Position numbers and translations under genes: made by a program. A model generated the notes under the pieces. That model had not been told where the DNA came from. It saw only the letters and a program-made list of their open reading frames with translations, and searched no databases. Below, one piece after another: positions 52,206-60,184 of a stretch of DNA of 64,000 bases. Position 1 is the stretch's first letter; the number at the start of each line of letters is the position of its first letter. Source of the stretch: Pedobacter alluvionis (GTDB lineage: Bacteria > Bacteroidota > Bacteroidia > Sphingobacteriales > Sphingobacteriaceae); assembly GCF_003664035.1 (NCBI RefSeq), contig NZ_RCCK01000011.1:62001-126000 (forward strand), read 5' to 3'.

Positions 52206-52892
52206 TTATAAATCTTCAAAACGTTCCCAAAAACCATCAACAGGTAGTTTGGCGAATATGTTTACGGGTTCTTTTTTTACCGGGTGTATAAACTGTAGGC
52301 GACGGGCATGTAGGCAAATACTTCCTTTTCTGCTTCCACGTGGATAACCATATTTATTATCGCCCATAATCGGACAGCCCATTGATGAGAGCTGAACCCT
52401 GATCTGGTGTGAGCGGCCTGTTAAAGGATCAACTTCCAGCAGGTAATAATCGCCTACCTTGGCTTTCACTTTATAAGAAAGCTCAGCCCGCTGACTGCCG
52501 GTAACTTCCGTGTTATAATAAGAAACCACATTTTTCTGTGGATTTTTAACCAGCCAATGCACCAAAGTAGCCGACTCTTTCTCTGGCTTGTTCTTCACCA
52601 CTGCCCAATAGGTTTTCTTTACTTCCCTATTTTTGAAAACAGCATTCATCCGTTCTAAAGCCTTACTGGTTTTGGCAAATAGAATTACACCACTCACCGG
52701 CCGGTCTAAACGGTGTACCACCCCCAAAAAAGCACCATTTGGCTTATTGTACTTTTTAGCGATATACTTTTTTACCTGCTCATCCAAAGGTTCATCGCCA
52801 GTTTCATCAACCTGTACAATATCACCTGCCCTCTTATTAATGGCGATTAAATGGTTGTCTTCAAAAAGGATGTCGTTATCGGTAATTGGCAT
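52206..52892 (-). CDS. RluA-family RNA pseudouridine synthase
   Basis: 228 residues. Catalytic D63 in the signature HRLDRPVSGVILFAKTSKA, with PLTGRSHQIRVQLSSMGCPIMGDNKYG downstream, both diagnostic of RluA-type enzymes. No S4 domain precedes the catalytic domain, so it belongs to the short RluA/TruC-like group acting on rRNA or tRNA; the exact site is not predictable. Ends in its own terminator. Confidence 0.92.
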   Translation of the reverse strand: MPITDNDILFEDNHLIAINKRAGDIVQVDETGDEPLDEQVKKYIAKKYNKPNGAFLGVVHRLDRPVSGVILFAKTSKALERMNAVFKNREVKKTYWAVVKNKPEKESATLVHWLVKNPQKNVVSYYNTEVTGSQRAELSYKVKAKVGDYYLLEVDPLTGRSHQIRVQLSSMGCPIMGDNKYGYPRGSRKGSICLHARRLQFIHPVKKEPVNIFAKLPVDGFWERFEDL

Positions 52893-53011
52893 CGGTTAGT
52901 TTATTGGTTCGTTCGTCATTAGTTCATTTGACAAAGCAAATCTTCTATTGCGAATTCTATTGGTTAATTTGTTAGTTGTTAAAGTTGGATAGTTTATCTG
53001 TGCTTGAAAAA

Positions 53012-53039
53012 ACTCCAAACTCAAAATGCCCACCTCCAA
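53012..53039. repeat. Heptamer tract (4 units) after panB
   Basis: actccaa, actcaaa, atgccca, cctccaa in register, touching the panB stop codon. A looser tract of related words spans about 52895-52985. Confidence 0.6.
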
Positions 53040-53041
53040 AC

Positions 53042-53857
53042 TTAATACTGTTCTTTCTCGTTCGGGAAATCGTTTCCTTTCACATCACGGATATAAGATT
53101 GCGCCGCACCCAAAATTTCATCATACAGGTTGATATACTGGCGTAAAAAGCGTGGTTTAAATCCTTTGGTTAAACCAATCATATCATTTACTACCAAAAC
53201 CTGTCCATCACAGTTTGCTCCGGCACCAATACCAATAGTTGGAATATTCAGACTTTCTGTAACTTCTTTGCCAAGGGCAGCAGGAATTTTTTCTAATACG
53301 ATTGCAAAACAACCAGCAGCCTGTAAGGCCAAAACATCTGTTTTTAACTTATTTGCTTCTTCCTCTTCTTTTGCACGAACGGTATAGGTTCCAAATTTGT
53401 AAATTGATTGCGGTGTTAAACCCAGGTGGCCCATTACAGGAATTCCTGCTGTAATGATGCGTTGAACAGATTCAATAATTTCTTCACCGCCCTCTAATTT
53501 AACACCGTGGGCCCCTGATTCTTTCATAATCCTTATCGCTGAATTCAAAGCTTCCTTTGAGTTTCCCTGATAGGAGCCGAAAGGCAAATCAACTACCACA
53601 AAAGCACGTTTTACGGCCCTGATTACAGATGCAGCATGATAAATCATCTGATCCAGGGTTATGGGCAAAGTTGTCTCATGACCAGCCATTACATTCGAAG
53701 CAGAATCGCCAACCAATAAAACGTCTAATCCTGCATCGTCAAGGATGGTCGCCATCGAATAATCGTAGGCTGTTAACATCGATATTTTTTCACCACGTTG
53801 TTTCATTTCCTGTAAAATGTGCGTAGTGATGCGTTTGATTTCTTTATGTACCGACAT
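53042..53857 (-). CDS. panB: Ketopantoate hydroxymethyltransferase
   Basis: 271 residues, normal length. First committed step of pantothenate (coenzyme A) synthesis: transfers a hydroxymethyl group from methylenetetrahydrofolate to 2-oxoisovalerate. Seen: [47 protein letters not shown] (Mg ligands D and D), [20 protein letters not shown] and [21 protein letters not shown], the full family pattern. A promoter box lies 19 nt upstream. Confidence 0.97.
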   Translation of the reverse strand: MSVHKEIKRITTHILQEMKQRGEKISMLTAYDYSMATILDDAGLDVLLVGDSASNVMAGHETTLPITLDQMIYHAASVIRAVKRAFVVVDLPFGSYQGNSKEALNSAIRIMKESGAHGVKLEGGEEIIESVQRIITAGIPVMGHLGLTPQSIYKFGTYTVRAKEEEEANKLKTDVLALQAAGCFAIVLEKIPAALGKEVTESLNIPTIGIGAGANCDGQVLVVNDMIGLTKGFKPRFLRQYINLYDEILGAAQSYIRDVKGNDFPNEKEQY

Positions 53858-53876
53858 GGGATTTGTTTTGTGTTGT

Positions 53877-53884
53877 CAAAAGTA
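53877..53884 (-). promoter_or_regulatory. -7 promoter box TACTTTTG of panB
   Basis: Matches TAnnTTTG on the minus strand, 19 nt before the ATG at 53857. Confidence 0.6.
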
Positions 53885-53902
53885 TTGTTTTTTCTTTAAT
53901 TA

Positions 53903-54008
53903 AGCTGAAAGACTAAAGGTAAAAGACCAAAGCTATCTAAGGCAAAAATCATTTTCATTTAAATCATGCTTCACTACTTTAGTCTTTCTGCTTTTAGCTT
54001 CAATCTTA
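53903..54008. repeat. Self-complementary heptamer tract between panB and carA
   Basis: Five units at 53903-53937 (agctgaa, agactaa, aggtaaa, agaccaa, agctatc) and complementary units at 53974-54008 (ctacttt, agtcttt, ctgcttt, tagcttc, aatctta). It lies between the divergent promoters. Confidence 0.8.
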
Positions 54009-54044
54009 TTTCACTTTTCTCTTTACATTTCCGATCTTAAACCC

Positions 54045-54052
54045 TATCTTTG
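54045..54052 (+). promoter_or_regulatory. -7 promoter box TATCTTTG of the carA leader
   Basis: Perfect TAnnTTTG, 9 nt before the ATG of the upstream ORF at 54062 and 118 nt before the carA ATG. Confidence 0.65.
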
Positions 54053-54061
54053 TACCCCGAA

Positions 54062-54178
54062 ATGGAAGGGATATATTCATCTTTTTTTGCACCCTGCAAA
54101 TACGGCTTTAATGCCGAAAGCCATTCTTTTTTCAACTCTTTTTTAAATCAAAATCCATATTGTAATCACCATGACTAA
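54062..54178 (+). CDS. Upstream ORF (38 codons) overlapping the carA start
   Basis: Starts with ATG 9 nt after the promoter box and ends at TAA 54176-54178, so it overlaps the first 8 bases of carA in another frame. The encoded peptide begins MEGIYSSFFAPCKYGF and contains six phenylalanines, mostly from T-runs. No signal peptide or domain is seen. Its promoter-proximal position, the overlap with carA and the U-runs and hairpin within it suggest a leader peptide coupling translation to carA expression, not a functional protein. Conservation in relatives would be needed to be sure that it is translated. Confidence 0.4.
   Translation: MEGIYSSFFAPCKYGFNAESHSFFNSFLNQNPYCNHHD
54082..54144 (+). promoter_or_regulatory. 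Candidate transcription attenuator in the carA leader
   Basis: Order: T7 run (54082-54088), then a weak hairpin GGCTTT-AATGCCG-AAAGCC (54104-54122; an alternative CGGC/GCCG pairing exists at 54103-54116), then T6 (54127-54132) and a second T6 (54139-54144). The stem is only 6 bp, so termination would be weak. Confidence 0.4.
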
Positions 54179-55283
54179 CTACACCAAGTTACCTGCGATT
54201 TTATTACTGGCCGATGGCACAGTTTTTTACGGCAAAGCGGCCGGAAAAATTGGAACTACTACTGGCGAAATTTGTTTTAATACCGGGATGACAGGTTACC
54301 AGGAAATTTTCACCGATCCAAGTTATTTTGGACAGATAATGGTTACCACCAATGCACATATTGGTAATTATGGTATCCATAAAGATGAAATCGAATCGGG
54401 TTCGATCAAAATTGCCGGTTTAGTCTGCAAAAATTACAATATCGTTTATAGCCGTAAAGAAGCAACAGAATCTATCCAGGATTATTTCCAAAATGATAAC
54501 CTGGTTGCCATTTCTGATATCGATACACGTGCGTTGGTTCGTCATATTAGAGATAAAGGCGCTATGAATGCGATCATTTCATCTGAAATTACCGACCTGG
54601 AAGAATTAAAACAAAAGCTGGCTGAAGTACCATCAATGGAAGGTTTAGAGCTTTCTTCTAAAGTAAGTACAAGCGAACCATATTTTTATGGTAACCCTGA
54701 GGCAAGCCTAAAAGTGGCTGCCCTTGATTTGGGTATCAAGAAAAACATTTTACGCAGTTTCGAAAACCGTGATATCTACGTTCAGGTTTTCCCTGCTAAA
54801 ACCACTTTTGCCGAAATGGAAAAATTCGGTCCTGATGGTTATTTTATTTCCAACGGTCCTGGCGATCCATCGGTAATGCCTTATGCGGTAGAAACCATTA
54901 AAGATATATTAGCAGAAGATAAACCATTGTTCGGTATTTGCCTAGGTCACCAGTTATTGGCCGAAGCTAACGGTATTGGTACCATGAAAATGTTTAATGG
55001 TCACCGTGGATTAAACCACCCTGTTAAAAACATTATCAAAAACCACTGCGAGGTTACTTCACAGAACCATGGTTTTGGTGTAATTCCAGATGAGGTTAGA
55101 AACTCTGATAAAGTAGAAATTACACACGTTAACCTGAATGATAAATCAATCGAGGGAATCCGTGTGAAAGGTAAAAAAGCATTCTCGGTTCAATATCACC
55201 CGGAATCTTCTCCAGGTCCACACGATTCACGTTACTTATTCGATGATTTCGTTGAAGTAATGAAAGGTGAGCTGGTTTGGTAA
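54171..55283 (+). CDS. carA: Carbamoyl-phosphate synthase small subunit
   Basis: 370 residues. Glutaminase subunit that supplies ammonia to CarB for carbamoyl phosphate, used for pyrimidines and arginine. The N-terminal domain is recognised from ADGTVFYGKAAG and FNTGMTGYQEIFTDPSYFGQI. The class I glutaminase triad is complete: C257 in LFGICLGHQ, H343 and E345 in QYHPESSPGP. carB is not adjacent. The 5' leader is about 115 nt and contains an upstream ORF and U-rich hairpin, unusual against the very short leaders of other genes here. Confidence 0.96.
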   Translation: MTNYTKLPAILLLADGTVFYGKAAGKIGTTTGEICFNTGMTGYQEIFTDPSYFGQIMVTTNAHIGNYGIHKDEIESGSIKIAGLVCKNYNIVYSRKEATESIQDYFQNDNLVAISDIDTRALVRHIRDKGAMNAIISSEITDLEELKQKLAEVPSMEGLELSSKVSTSEPYFYGNPEASLKVAALDLGIKKNILRSFENRDIYVQVFPAKTTFAEMEKFGPDGYFISNGPGDPSVMPYAVETIKDILAEDKPLFGICLGHQLLAEANGIGTMKMFNGHRGLNHPVKNIIKNHCEVTSQNHGFGVIPDEVRNSDKVEITHVNLNDKSIEGIRVKGKKAFSVQYHPESSPGPHDSRYLFDDFVEVMKGELVW

Positions 55284-55288
55284 GTTTG

Positions 55289-55337
55289 AGGTAGAAAAAC
55301 TAAAGCTTAAAGACCAAAGGTTAAAGGTCAAAATACA
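55289..55337. repeat. Heptamer tract (7 units) after carA
   Basis: aggtaga, aaaacta, aagctta, aagacca, aaggtta, aaggtca, aaataca in exact register, directly after the stop codon. Same word family as at 53903. Confidence 0.8.
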
Positions 55338-55345
55338 ATAATAAG

Positions 55346-55394
55346 ATCTGCGGATTTGCGGCAAAAATAAGCTGCCGATCCGCAGATTTCTTTT
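55346..55394 (+). terminator. Rho-independent terminator of carA
   Basis: Perfect 10-bp stem ATCTGCGGAT/ATCCGCAGAT with a GC-rich inner stem, followed by TTTCTTTT. Confidence 0.85.
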
Positions 55395-55496
55395 ATAACC
55401 CCTTTTCGCCTGCTTAAAACATCATTTTACCGACATTTTCTGTTAACTGCATTAAAATTCATTTCCTATTCATTTAAAGCTGCTTACATTCGCAAC

Positions 55497-56261
55497 ATGG
55501 AAACAAAAAAAGCCATTATCAGTGTTAAAGACCTGGTAAAAAAATACGATGATTTCGTGGCCGTTCAAGGGCTTAGTTTTGAGGTGTATGAGCATGAGAT
55601 TTTCGGTCTGCTTGGCCCTAATGGCGCTGGAAAAACCACTACCCTCGAAATTATCGAAACATTGAGAGCTAAAACATCGGGTGAAATTATTGTTGATGGT
55701 TTTTCTGTTGATAAACAGCCGCAGGATATTAAACAGATTATTGGTGTACAATTACAGGCAGCTGGTTATTATCCAAATCTAAACCTGATTGAACTGATTG
55801 AACTTTTTGCAGGGTTATATGGCGCCAACATTAAACCCATGGAAATGCTGGAGAAAGTGAATCTCCAGGATAAGGCTAAAGCCAAATACAAAGCACTTTC
55901 AGGCGGACAAAAGCAGCGTTTCTCTATCGCTACAACGCTCATCAATCAACCAAAGATTATTTTTTTGGATGAGCCTACAACAGGCCTGGATCCACAGGCC
56001 CGCAGGAATCTTTGGGATCTGATTAAAGAAATCCGCGATGCAGGAACAACCGTAGTTATTACCACACACTATATGGATGAGGCTGAACAGCTTTGCGATC
56101 GCGTTGCTTTTGTAGAACGCGGACAAATTATCGCTCTGGATACGCCTGATAATTTAATAGACCAATTAGTAAACAGTGGTTTTGAGCGCAAAAAAGAGGT
56201 TAAAAAGGCCAATCTGGAAGATGTTTTCATTAATCTTACAGGTCAGGAATGGAGAGAATAA
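55497..56261 (+). CDS. ABC transporter ATP-binding protein (ABC-2 export type)
   Basis: 254 residues. Walker A GPNGAGKTT at 40-48, Q-loop in GVQLQAAGYYP, signature LSGGQKQRF, Walker B IIFLDEPTTGLDP and the switch histidine in TTHYMDEAEQL. The group (DrrA/CcmA-like) exports drugs, lipids or polysaccharides. It works with the permease encoded 177 bases downstream. A near-consensus -7 box (TACATTCG) ends 4 nt before its ATG. Confidence 0.93.
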   Translation: METKKAIISVKDLVKKYDDFVAVQGLSFEVYEHEIFGLLGPNGAGKTTTLEIIETLRAKTSGEIIVDGFSVDKQPQDIKQIIGVQLQAAGYYPNLNLIELIELFAGLYGANIKPMEMLEKVNLQDKAKAKYKALSGGQKQRFSIATTLINQPKIIFLDEPTTGLDPQARRNLWDLIKEIRDAGTTVVITTHYMDEAEQLCDRVAFVERGQIIALDTPDNLIDQLVNSGFERKKEVKKANLEDVFINLTGQEWRE

Positions 56262-56438
56262 TTTAAATTCTTTTTTTGAAAAGCAAAGGCAGCATTACAA
56301 TTAACGTTACTCCCGCTTTTCGCTACAATCTTTTTGTAAATCTTATACATAGGTAATAAAAGCATCTAAAACAAAAAGGATTTACACTACAATCGGGTTT
56401 AAGAACATAAAACAGCACAACTATTAATCAAATAGTAA

Positions 56439-57515
56439 ATGAAAAAATACAATAACCTTACAGCAACCCTGGCCCTTGCCAAAGCAAGTTTCCGGTCGAT
56501 TATGCGGAGTCCATCGGCAGTGGTATTTACACTTGCTTTTCCTTTGATATTTATCCTTGTTTTTGGCTTTTTGGGCGGTGGCGGAACCCGTATCGATGTT
56601 GGGGTAACACCAGGCTCTGATGTAAATAACCCGATAATGGGCATGTTGAAAAAAACAGGAATGATCCGCCTGGTCAAAGATAAATCAAATGCCGAATTTG
56701 ATAAATTACTTGAAAAGGGCAATGTCGACGCCATGATTGATGTACATAGAAAAGTAAATTCTGCCGCCTATTCGGTTAATGTGGTTTATACCTCTGCATC
56801 AAGAGATAAAGGCGGGATTTTAAAATCGGTTTTAAACAATATTTTTTACGATAAAACCTTAAAACCAACGGTAGCAGAAATAAAAGAAAGCACGATTACT
56901 GGCCGTGAGTATAAAACCATTGATTTTATTCTTCCAGGTCAGTTGGGCTTTTCGCTATTAAGCACAGGCGTTTTCGGAACAGCATTCGTATTCTTAAGTC
57001 TGCGCCAAACCCTGGTAATCAAGCGTTTTTTCGCAACTCCCGTAAGGCGTTCGAGCATTGTCATAGGCGAAGGAATTGCCCGTATTGGATTTGCCTTAAT
57101 TGGTGCATTATTTATCATTTTAATTGGCCATTTCTTCTTTGGCTTTACCTTGGTACATGGTGCACTCACGGTCGTCAATATGCTTATACTGGCCACAATG
57201 GGTATAATCGTATTTATGGGCTTTGGCTTTATTATTTCGGGCATTGCCAAAAGCGAAAGTATGGTACCTCCAATATCAAATATTATTACCCTCCCACAGT
57301 TTTTATTGTCGGGAACATTCTTTTCCATCGAGGCTTTTCCAAGTTGGTTACAGCCGATTAGCCGGGCCTTACCACTTACATATTTAAACGACGCCATGCG
57401 CAAAGTAGCTTTTGAAGGCTTAGGCTTATGGGATGTAAAATTCCAGATTATGATCTTATTGCTTTGGGGTATTGGCATTTATGCCGTAGCGGTAAAAGTA
57501 TTTAAGTGGGAATAA
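56439..57515 (+). CDS. ABC-2 type transporter permease
   Basis: 358 residues. One N-terminal helix (VVFTLAFPLIFILVFGFLGGGG) is followed by an external domain of about 130 residues, then five helices: GQLGFSLLSTGVFGTAFVFLSLRQTLVIKRFFATPVRRSSIVIGE, and QFLLSGTFFSIEAFPSWLQPISRALPLTYLNDAMRKVAFEG, which is the ABC-2 signature. Pairs with the upstream ATPase as a homodimeric exporter; substrate unknown. The 177-base gap between the two genes carries no recognised gene. Ends in a strong terminator. Confidence 0.92.
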   Translation: MKKYNNLTATLALAKASFRSIMRSPSAVVFTLAFPLIFILVFGFLGGGGTRIDVGVTPGSDVNNPIMGMLKKTGMIRLVKDKSNAEFDKLLEKGNVDAMIDVHRKVNSAAYSVNVVYTSASRDKGGILKSVLNNIFYDKTLKPTVAEIKESTITGREYKTIDFILPGQLGFSLLSTGVFGTAFVFLSLRQTLVIKRFFATPVRRSSIVIGEGIARIGFALIGALFIILIGHFFFGFTLVHGALTVVNMLILATMGIIVFMGFGFIISGIAKSESMVPPISNIITLPQFLLSGTFFSIEAFPSWLQPISRALPLTYLNDAMRKVAFEGLGLWDVKFQIMILLLWGIGIYAVAVKVFKWE

Positions 57516-57533
57516 GTACCTTAAACACATTTT

Positions 57534-57565
57534 AAAATGATAACGTAACGTTATCATTTTTTTTT
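57534..57565 (+). terminator. Rho-independent terminator of the ABC genes
   Basis: Perfect 12-bp stem AAAATGATAACG/CGTTATCATTTT (57534-57545, 57549-57560), 3-nt loop, and a further T-run. Confidence 0.9.
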
Positions 57566-57579
57566 GAATAATATATTAA

Positions 57580-57626
57580 TATCGGATAAGTTTATTTTTA
57601 AGTCTAACCGATAATTATTAACTTTG
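57580..57626 (+). promoter_or_regulatory. Promoter of the Fic gene with a possible dyad operator
   Basis: The -7 box TAACTTTG is at 57619-57626, ending 3 nt before the ATG. Half-sites TATCGGATA (57580-57588) and TAACCGATA (57605-57613) form an inverted repeat, 8 of 9 matching, straddling the -33 to -7 region where a repressor would block polymerase. Confidence 0.5.
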
Positions 57627-57629
57627 GGT

Positions 57630-58586
57630 ATGTGGGATTTTGATTTAAGCGATTTAGAAGAGCTATTACCGCAAATAGAAAGGTTATACGAAAAAAAGGC
57701 CAGGTTAGAAACTTCAAGGCCATTGCCTAATAGCGCCCTACACCGTATTAAAGAAGACCTCACGCTGGAGTGGACTTACAACTCAAACAGTATAGAAGGA
57801 AACACCTTAAGCCTGAAAGAAACCCAAATGGTTTTACAGGAAGGCATGACCGTAAAAGGAAAATCACTTAGGGAGCATTTCGAAGCCTATAACCACGAAA
57901 AAGCCATTGATTACTTATATACCTTAGTCAATAAAAACTACACCTTAAGAAGCATCGATATCCTATCCCTGCACGGCTTGGTATTGCGAAGCATTGAAGA
58001 TGATTATGCGGGTCGTTTAAGAAATGGCGGAGTACGTATTGTAGGCGCAAACTTTACACCCCCCAATGCAAATAAGGTTTCCGATTTATTAGATCAACTG
58101 ATCACTTTTATTAACGATAATCCACTGGGGTTAAATGATATTGTATTGTCTACTATTTTCCACCATAAATTGGTTTGGATTCATCCTTTTTTTGATGGAA
58201 ATGGACGTACCGTAAGGCTTGCGATGAATTTACTACTTATGCGAAATGGCTTCCCTCCTGCTATCATCCTCAAAAACGACAGAAAGAAATACTACGAAGC
58301 ACTTAATCAGGCTAACAAGGGCAATTACCATAAACTTTGTTTATTGATGCTCCAGGCCTTAGAGCGTTCGTTAAATATCTACATAAATGCCTTACCCGGA
58401 AACAATTATGGGGATTACGAACCTATATCACAAATTGTCTCAGAACCTGATGTTCCTTATGGCCAGGAGTATGTGAGCCTATTGGCAAGGCAAGGCAAAA
58501 TAGATGCCTATAAAGAAGGCAGAGATTGGCTTACCACAAAATCTGCAGTACAAAGCTATATCAAAACACGCAAGAGAAAACGTTAA
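57630..58586 (+). CDS. Class II Fic (AMPylase) protein with C-terminal DNA-binding-like domain
   Basis: 318 residues. The Fic motif HPFFDGNGR is intact at 185-193 (H185), so it can transfer AMP or another nucleotide part to a target protein. An inhibitory motif of the class II type, S-x3-E-G, is at 52-57 (SNSIEG), upstream of the Fic core, so self-inhibition is expected. After the core, the last 45 residues (PYGQEYVSLLARQGKIDAYK and EGRDWLTTKSAVQSYIKTRK) resemble the excisionase/HTH_17 fold. With a dyad in the promoter this suggests autoregulation. No antitoxin gene is adjacent. The ATG at 57630 is chosen because a TTG start at 57624 lies in the promoter. Confidence 0.88.
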   Translation: MWDFDLSDLEELLPQIERLYEKKARLETSRPLPNSALHRIKEDLTLEWTYNSNSIEGNTLSLKETQMVLQEGMTVKGKSLREHFEAYNHEKAIDYLYTLVNKNYTLRSIDILSLHGLVLRSIEDDYAGRLRNGGVRIVGANFTPPNANKVSDLLDQLITFINDNPLGLNDIVLSTIFHHKLVWIHPFFDGNGRTVRLAMNLLLMRNGFPPAIILKNDRKKYYEALNQANKGNYHKLCLLMLQALERSLNIYINALPGNNYGDYEPISQIVSEPDVPYGQEYVSLLARQGKIDAYKEGRDWLTTKSAVQSYIKTRKRKR

Positions 58587-58641
58587 CCTTTTTTAACTTT
58601 TCAGTGAATGATATTGCTGTAATTTTACGGAAAAATTTTTA

Positions 58642-59325
58642 ATGAAAAGTTTGATCATCTTTTGCAGTATTTTATTGATTGCCAATACTTCGAGAGCACA
58701 GTTTAAATTCCTGGCAAACAACAGTTCTGACCAATACAAGGCTAAAATTTTTGTTGATAAATGTGAAGGGAATGCTTGTGGTGGAAAAGCCACTGTAATT
58801 GTTTATGATAAGGTGACAGACCGTGAAATAGATACTTTTCATTCAGATGGTCTGGAGTTTGGTTTAACCGAAACACAGAATGCTAAACTCGGGTGGCTGG
58901 AACTTGGCAAATATCAAACCCCTTTAATTTTTGGCGATTTTAATTTTGACGGCCTTGAAGATCTTGCCATCAGAAATGGCAATAACGGCTCTTATGCCAG
59001 CCCGTCATACCAGGTTTATTTAACCTCAAAAGAAAACAAATTTCTGTTGAGCAATGAACTTACCAAACTGGCAAGCGAAAACCTGGGCATGTTTGATATT
59101 GATAAAAAAACAAAGCAAATTGCTATTCATCAAAAAGATGGTTGTTGTTTTGATAAAACCATCAACTACAAATTTGACACTAAAAACGTACCATACGAAG
59201 ACTCATCGGTAATTGAAGATTCGAGCATTGCCGATATTGTTACTGTGATTACTCAGAAAATTGTTGACGGCAAAATAAAAAGAACCGTGCAAAAATTTAA
59301 AATGAAAGATTATTATAATCAATAA
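58642..59325 (+). CDS. Secreted XAC2610-like protein
   Basis: 227 residues. Signal peptide (IFCSILLIANTSRAQ), then a beta-rich domain with LIFGDFNFDGLEDLAIRNGNNGSYASPSYQVYL. This DxNxDGxxDLA loop is an FG-GAP/integrin-like calcium-binding motif and together with PSYQVYL marks the XAC2610-related family. A CC pair (DGCCFDKTI) and another two cysteines (KCEGNACGG) could form disulfides. Function in the family is unknown. It follows the Fic gene by 55 bases without a terminator, so read-through is possible, but a functional link is not claimed. Confidence 0.75.
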   Translation: MKSLIIFCSILLIANTSRAQFKFLANNSSDQYKAKIFVDKCEGNACGGKATVIVYDKVTDREIDTFHSDGLEFGLTETQNAKLGWLELGKYQTPLIFGDFNFDGLEDLAIRNGNNGSYASPSYQVYLTSKENKFLLSNELTKLASENLGMFDIDKKTKQIAIHQKDGCCFDKTINYKFDTKNVPYEDSSVIEDSSIADIVTVITQKIVDGKIKRTVQKFKMKDYYNQ

Positions 59326-59380
59326 GTCGAATTTTCAACCACAGATGCACACAGATAAACACGGATTTCTGGGTATCGTC

Positions 59381-59416
59381 ACCCTGATCCGATAGCTATC
59401 GGATTTATTTCAGGGT
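59381..59416. repeat. Nested palindrome (family 2 with CCGATAGCTATCGG core)
   Basis: Outer ACCCTGA/TCAGGGT (59381-59387, 59410-59416) encloses ATCCGATAGCTATCGGAT (59387-59404). Its complement aligns with 15669-15704, and the outer pairs differ in a compensating way. Confidence 0.85.
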
Positions 59417-59501
59417 CTATTGTAGGAAAAATGAGGTTGGATCATAAAGTTTTTCTAGTGGTAGCATCTAGCTACGATATACCAATAAGTTTATTGTTTA
59501 G

Positions 59502-59524
59502 GGTCTTAGCGGGATGCTAAGACC
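59502..59524. repeat. Hairpin GGTCTTAGC-GGGAT-GCTAAGACC
   Basis: Perfect 9-bp stem, same family as 30545-30565 and 31165-31185. The loop is different in each locus. Confidence 0.8.
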
Positions 59525-59556
59525 AGATTGCGTTCATTTCAGCGTATATTGCAGGA

Positions 59557-59592
59557 AAGATGCTGAAATAAATTCAGCATGACGATCGCCTT
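59557..59592. repeat. Family-2 hairpin (second copy of 3378-3413)
   Basis: Stem ATGCTGAA/TTCAGCAT with loop ATAAA and the same GACGATCGCCTT flank as the copy at 3382. Confidence 0.85.
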
Positions 59593-59607
59593 GTATAACT
59601 AAATACT

Positions 59608-60183
59608 TTAAAGTGCTGCTTTTACCAAAAATGGCAATATTTCTTTCTGGAAACTTACAAAGTTCTTACGCACATCTGAATCGCTAACTGAAGTAAATGC
59701 AAATGAAAACACGATACTTTTACTTGCTTTTAGCAGAAAGGCCAGTCCTTCTCTTCTTGCCGGATTATTCTTAAAGTTATCCAATTGCAGATAAGCGGCT
59801 AAAAGTAAGGCCTCAAGCTGATCTGATAAATGTTTTAAAAACTCCTGCGAATTCGCATTTTCACGAACAAAATCCCAGCCGATAAACTCATTACATGCGG
59901 TAAATGATAAGCGGCTTGTTTTCATCACCAGTGCTTTTAAGTGCTCTTCTTCTGATGCGTAACTTAATTTATTGTGCAATATTTCGTAAAGATTCTGATC
60001 CAGGTAATCCATCAGGATACTATCTAAAACCTGCTCTTTGCTCTCAAAATATTTGTAAATCGTTGCTTTAGCGATACGGGCCTTTTTTGCAATTTCGTTT
60101 ACACTGGTTTTATGATAACCATATTTTCTAAATAGTTCTTTGGCAGCCTTTTTAACTGTTTCTTTTATTTTTTCAGCTTCCAT
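59608..60183 (-). CDS. TetR/AcrR-family transcriptional regulator
   Basis: 191 residues. The N-terminal helix-turn-helix is typical: ETVKKAAKELFRKYGYHKTSVNEIAKKARIAKATIYKYFESKEQVLDSIL (about 5-58). The helical C-terminal domain would bind a ligand; none is inferred. It is last of three minus-strand genes (pheS, Rieske-like lipoprotein, tetR), starting 1 base after the lipoprotein stop, so it is co-transcribed and may control something unrelated to tRNA charging. No efflux pump lies next to it. Confidence 0.92.
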   Translation of the reverse strand: MEAEKIKETVKKAAKELFRKYGYHKTSVNEIAKKARIAKATIYKYFESKEQVLDSILMDYLDQNLYEILHNKLSYASEEEHLKALVMKTSRLSFTACNEFIGWDFVRENANSQEFLKHLSDQLEALLLAAYLQLDNFKNNPARREGLAFLLKASKSIVFSFAFTSVSDSDVRKNFVSFQKEILPFLVKAAL

Positions 60184-60184
60184 T

